Virus record (IMG/VR): IMGVR_UViG_3300025642_000012
Span: 1-41,623 of that record
DNA length: 41,623 bases
Reading direction: 5' to 3' (one strand)
From: a virus
The position numbers were made by a program, and so were the translations under genes. A model generated the notes under the pieces. The model searched no databases. It was given only the letters and a program-made list of their open reading frames with translations, and had not been told where the DNA came from. Below are positions 38,468 to 41,623 of the stretch, one piece after another (the first letter of the stretch is position 1; each line of letters opens with the position of its first letter).

Positions 38468-39317
38468 AAAAATAGTAGATATAGATAGAGAGCGAAACAC
38501 CCACCTAGCCGCAGCAGCTGGAGAGCAGCGCAGTTATGAGTCTTTTAAGAAATTAAGAGAAGGAGAGGAGAAAATGAATAAAAGCCTCAAAAGCGAAAAC
38601 GCAGCCTTTTTAGAAGAAAACACCAAGCTTAAAAAAGACAACAAGGAGAGGAAGGACGCTCTTTCTAAAATAGAAAGAACATACAACACAACAAATACTA
38701 ACTTGGCGAAAGTAAATAAAGAAAAAAAGGAAGCAGAAGCAGAACTAACCGAAGCCGAGAAAAAAGCCGAAAAGATAATCAATGAGTCCAAAGAAAAAAG
38801 CAGCGAAATTATTAAAAAAGGCAGAGAGGAGGCTGCATCTTTACTAGAAGACTCTCAAAACAAATCAAACGCGCTATTAAAAGAAGCCAAAGAAGAGAAA
38901 GATGAATCGGAGGCTGAAAAGAAGAATATCGAAGACGAAAAGAAAGAGTGGAGCGACAAGAAAAGCAAACTGGAAATAAAAGTAGCCGATTTGAGCAAAG
39001 ACCTCCAAACCGTAAAAGAGCTTAAAGCCAGAAACGACAAAGCCAACACAGAACTTAAAGAGATCAACGAAAAGATCAAAGAGACAAACGAGAAGATTAC
39101 TAACCTAAAAGAAGACGAGAAAAAGGCTATCAGTGCGACAGAACAAGCCGAAGAGCAGAAAACTAAAACCCTAAAAGAGTTAAGCCTATTAGAAGCCAAA
39201 AAGGTCAAAGCAACAATGGCTCTCGATGAAGTCAAAGCACTCTATGAAGAGGTGAGGGAATGGAGAACCAAAAGCGGACTAGAAACACCCGAATTAGAGA
39301 TATTAAAAAATAACTAA
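38457..39317 (+). CDS. Long coiled-coil protein
   Basis: 286 aa. From residue ~30 to ~265 an almost unbroken Lys/Glu/Ala coiled coil (for example AEAELTEAEKKAEKI). Starts ATGATG at 38457/38460, overlapping the previous stop. Could be a tail-needle, fibre stalk or capsid internal protein. Absence of hydrophobic segments argues against a tape measure. Function unknown. Confidence 0.55.
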   Translation: MMIKKIVDIDRERNTHLAAAAGEQRSYESFKKLREGEEKMNKSLKSENAAFLEENTKLKKDNKERKDALSKIERTYNTTNTNLAKVNKEKKEAEAELTEAEKKAEKIINESKEKSSEIIKKGREEAASLLEDSQNKSNALLKEAKEEKDESEAEKKNIEDEKKEWSDKKSKLEIKVADLSKDLQTVKELKARNDKANTELKEINEKIKETNEKITNLKEDEKKAISATEQAEEQKTKTLKELSLLEAKKVKATMALDEVKALYEEVREWRTKSGLETPELEILKNN

Positions 39318-39322
39318 ATCTT

Positions 39323-40528
39323 ATGAAAAAATATATACTGCCAGTCTTTCTAGGGCTACTCGCAGCAGCGGGAATAACTTTTGCTGAAACTAACGACGAC
39401 AGCGGAGGATGGTTTTTCGATGGAACAAACGCCACGATCAATAACAATGTAGCGATCCCAGGTGATTTGACTGTTTCAGGAACTTGCACAGGATGTGCGG
39501 CATCAGAGACAGACCCAATCGTCGGAGCAATCACAGGAATCGTCAAAGCAGACGGAGCGACCAACATCGCAGCAGCGGTAGCAGGAACAGACTACGCAGC
39601 CCCAAATCAAACGATGTACATCGGAACGACAGCAGTAGCAATCAACCGAGCGACAGCAGCGCTCACGCTCGCAGGAATCACGCTGACAACTCCGAACCTC
39701 GGCACACCGTCGACGCTCATCGGGACGAATATCACCGGCACGGCGGCGAGCTTCAGCATTGGAGGAAGCGCAGCAACAGTCACAGGATTCACTCCGGCTT
39801 CCGGTTCGCTCACACTCTCGGGAGCAGACGCAGTCACGATCACGACCACAGGAGCAACGAACTCAACACTCCCACTCGGAACAAATACGCTGGCTGCGAA
39901 TGACCAAAACTTTTATATCGGCACAACGCAGGTAGCAATTAATCGTGCTTCGGCGGCTCTCACACTCGCTGGAATTACACTCACAACTGCGGATATTGGA
40001 ACTCCGAGCGCAGGCACGCTCACAAATGCGACAGGGCTGCCTCTCACGGGGCTTGTGGACGACACGACGACGGCTCTCGGAGTAGGTACGCTAGAACTCG
40101 GACACGCGACAGACACAACGCTCTCTCGTTCTGCTGCTGGTGTTTTGGCAGTCGAGGGTGTAGTAATTCCTAGCATCTCCTCGACTTCAACTTTCACGAA
40201 TAAACGTACTACTGCGAGGGTGGCTACTTTCGCCTCGGATGCAACTCCAGATGTAAATTCAGATAATTACGATGCAGTCACAATCACGGCTTTAGCAGCA
40301 GCGATTACTGATGTTAATATGACTGGAACTGAAACCAATTTTCAGAAAATTATCTTCAGGATAAAAGATGATGACACAGCGAGAGCAATAACTTGGGGTT
40401 CAGACTTTGAAGACGCCGGAGTGGCTTTGCCAATAACGACAGTCGCGAGCAAACTGCTGACGGTCGGATTTATTTATAACACGGTCACCGCGAAATGGGG
40501 ATGCGTGGCAGTTGGTAACGAAACCTAA
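39323..40528 (+). CDS. Tail fibre protein with N-terminal signal-like peptide
   Basis: 401 aa. Starts KKYILPVFLGLLAAAGITFA, a textbook signal peptide (basic, hydrophobic, A-x-A-like site), unusual for virion proteins. The body has two copies of a ~50-residue fibre repeat (YIGTTAVAINRATAALTLAG and YIGTTQVAINRASAALTLAG) and a C-terminal beta domain. Common in trimeric tail fibres. Signal peptide could mean surface export, or a hydrophobic trimer anchor. Confidence 0.65.
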   Translation: MKKYILPVFLGLLAAAGITFAETNDDSGGWFFDGTNATINNNVAIPGDLTVSGTCTGCAASETDPIVGAITGIVKADGATNIAAAVAGTDYAAPNQTMYIGTTAVAINRATAALTLAGITLTTPNLGTPSTLIGTNITGTAASFSIGGSAATVTGFTPASGSLTLSGADAVTITTTGATNSTLPLGTNTLAANDQNFYIGTTQVAINRASAALTLAGITLTTADIGTPSAGTLTNATGLPLTGLVDDTTTALGVGTLELGHATDTTLSRSAAGVLAVEGVVIPSISSTSTFTNKRTTARVATFASDATPDVNSDNYDAVTITALAAAITDVNMTGTETNFQKIIFRIKDDDTARAITWGSDFEDAGVALPITTVASKLLTVGFIYNTVTAKWGCVAVGNET

Positions 40529-40530
40529 CT

Positions 40531-41623
40531 ATGAAACTTAAAAAAACCCTCATTTCGGCTAGTGTTGGCGTGGTCGCCCTCGCTGGCGTTGTCGGTCTTG
40601 TGCCGGACACAATGTCCAACGCCGAAATCGCTGCGGTCGAATTACACGCGCAGGAGATTTTCGGCGGAAATGCGGAAGCGGTAAAGCAGATGATTTTCGA
40701 CGAGATGAAACCCGCGAAAGTGAAGCTCAAGGGTAAAAATTGGGAGCTGACCGGAGAGAATTTCAAATCCACACTCAAGGAAAATGCCGTCGACGGCTGG
40801 GAATACGAGGAGAATGGAAAGACTCTCGGCTTCAAATCAAAAGGGATGGCGTGGGACGGTGCGAAAGTAAAGACGAAAGCCGCGAAAGTGAAAGGCAAAA
40901 TCCGAAAGAATGAGGTCGATTACGAAGACGCTCTCGGTGCAGGCGTGGACATTAAAATCGTGCAAGGCAATAACAAGTTTCAGAAAATAATCGAAATTGA
41001 ATCGCTCGCTTCGCTGGGAGAAATCCCCGAAGGTGCGGAGTTCCTCGAATTTTCTTTTAAACTTTCGGGCGACTTTGATTTGCCCGAAGGACGAATCACC
41101 GACAGAATTCCGTTTGGTGAAAATAGCTTTGTGAACCCGATTCGAGCGTGGGATTCGAGCGAGCCAGTCGAAGATGAGGAAAGGGTCGAGAGCGGTGCTT
41201 TCGGAGAAATCCAAAACGGAATCCTCACTAAAAAAATCCCTGTCGCGTGGCTTCAGCAAGCTACATTCCCAGTAAAGACAGATGCGACGATTACATTTGG
41301 TAGCGAATCAGTATTTGAAGAAGCATCGACATCTAATGTGTCAGCCACATTTGACTCTACAAACGAGAAAGTCGTCATTGCCTACCGAGATGGTGGCAAT
41401 TCCTATTACGGCACAGCCGTCGTCGGCACCGTCTCCGGCACGAGCATTTCTTTCGGAACCCCCGTCGTTTTCGAATCTGCCAACTCAATCTACACCTCCG
41501 CCACCTACGACGCCAATTCCCAAAAAGTCGTCATTGCCTACCGAGATGGTGGCAATTCCTATTACGGCACAGCCGTCGTCGGCACCGTCTCCGGCACGAG
41601 CATTTCTTTCGGAACCCCCGTCG
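40531..41623 (+). CDS. Signal-peptide-bearing repeat fibre/adhesin, truncated at window end
   Basis: At least 364 aa with no stop before the edge. N-terminus KLKKTLISASVGVVALAGVVG resembles a signal peptide. Residues ~30-240 are a mixed domain. From ~265 on, repeats of 52 residues containing KVVIAYRDGGNSYYGTAVVG begin, encoded by a 156-bp DNA period. Such beta-propeller-like repeats occur in adhesins. The partial fibre gene at 1-725 may be its far end on a circular genome. Confidence 0.6.
   Translation, partial: MKLKKTLISASVGVVALAGVVGLVPDTMSNAEIAAVELHAQEIFGGNAEAVKQMIFDEMKPAKVKLKGKNWELTGENFKSTLKENAVDGWEYEENGKTLGFKSKGMAWDGAKVKTKAAKVKGKIRKNEVDYEDALGAGVDIKIVQGNNKFQKIIEIESLASLGEIPEGAEFLEFSFKLSGDFDLPEGRITDRIPFGENSFVNPIRAWDSSEPVEDEERVESGAFGEIQNGILTKKIPVAWLQQATFPVKTDATITFGSESVFEEASTSNVSATFDSTNEKVVIAYRDGGNSYYGTAVVGTVSGTSISFGTPVVFESANSIYTSATYDANSQKVVIAYRDGGNSYYGTAVVGTVSGTSISFGTPV
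41368..41623 (+). repeat. 156-bp tandem repeat at window end
   Basis: 41368-41467 and 41524-41623 are identical over 100 bp at a 156-bp spacing. The window stops inside the second copy. Confidence 0.95.

Noticed and set aside
1-41623. Recoded stop codons
   Set aside because: TAA, TAG and TGA all end genes, with tight overlaps to next starts; no gene needs a stop read through.
1-41623. Lysogeny module or attachment sites
   Set aside because: No integrase, excisionase or att-like repeat found; the XRE gene alone is not enough.

Overview
The window is almost all of a tailed-phage genome, most like a short-tailed (podovirus-type) phage of an uncultivated bacterium. It carries terminase, portal, scaffold, an HK97-type major capsid protein, a tail adaptor, a beta-propeller nozzle, tail fibres and large internal virion proteins. 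I saw no integrase, transposase, CRISPR array or rRNA. TAA, TAG and TGA are all used as stops, so the code is standard. The host is not identifiable. The sequence does show that almost no start codon has a Shine-Dalgarno site. Many instead have TTAAC 8-11 nt before ATG, and some genes look leaderless behind sigma70-like promoters. Those -35/-10 boxes argue against Bacteroidota. A Patescibacteria-like or other non-SD host is only a guess. Both window edges lie inside tail-fibre genes and the right edge sits in a 156-bp tandem repeat, so this is probably a circular or permuted genome broken at that repeat. Layout. Bases 1-10550 (+): the end of a tail fibre, small membrane/lysis-type genes with a holin-like protein, tail adaptor, nozzle, a fibre, a CHAP-domain virion protein and a second internal virion protein. 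Bases 10547-11979 (-): the RNA ligase rtcB, a tRNA with a CAU anticodon overlapping the rtcB stop, and a tiny two-helix membrane protein. Bases 12128-12646 (+): an N-acetylmuramoyl-L-alanine amidase, from a promoter divergent to rtcB. Bases 12643-19829 (-): an early/recombination block. It has a RHH-like protein, coupled micro-ORFs, a HIRAN-RecB-family nuclease fusion, an SSB-like protein ending in DDLPF, an HNH nuclease, a resolvase-like nuclease, an XRE regulator, a membrane-anchored muralytic protein split over two frames, a pentapeptide-repeat protein and small proteins. Bases 19926-24961 (+): a HExxH protein, a regulatory RNA hub with a tRNA-like element, a replisome organiser, a DnaB-type helicase, a DNA methyltransferase and small zinc-ribbon proteins. 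Bases 25006-28929 (-): about 17 small unknown genes, four of whose junctions carry a conserved tandem palindrome. Bases 29201-41623 (+): small genes, terS, terL, portal, a structured RNA or attenuator with its own promoter and terminator, scaffold, capsid, head/fibre proteins, a long coiled-coil protein and two signal-peptide-bearing fibre proteins. Likely working order: divergent promoters near 19.85, 28.97 and 12.05 kb drive early genes. The phage supplies replisome organiser, helicase, SSB and recombination nucleases but no polymerase, so it relies on the host replicase. Late + strand genes build the capsid and tail. Holin-like proteins, the amidase and the anchored muralytic protein would act in lysis, and the CHAP virion protein in entry.
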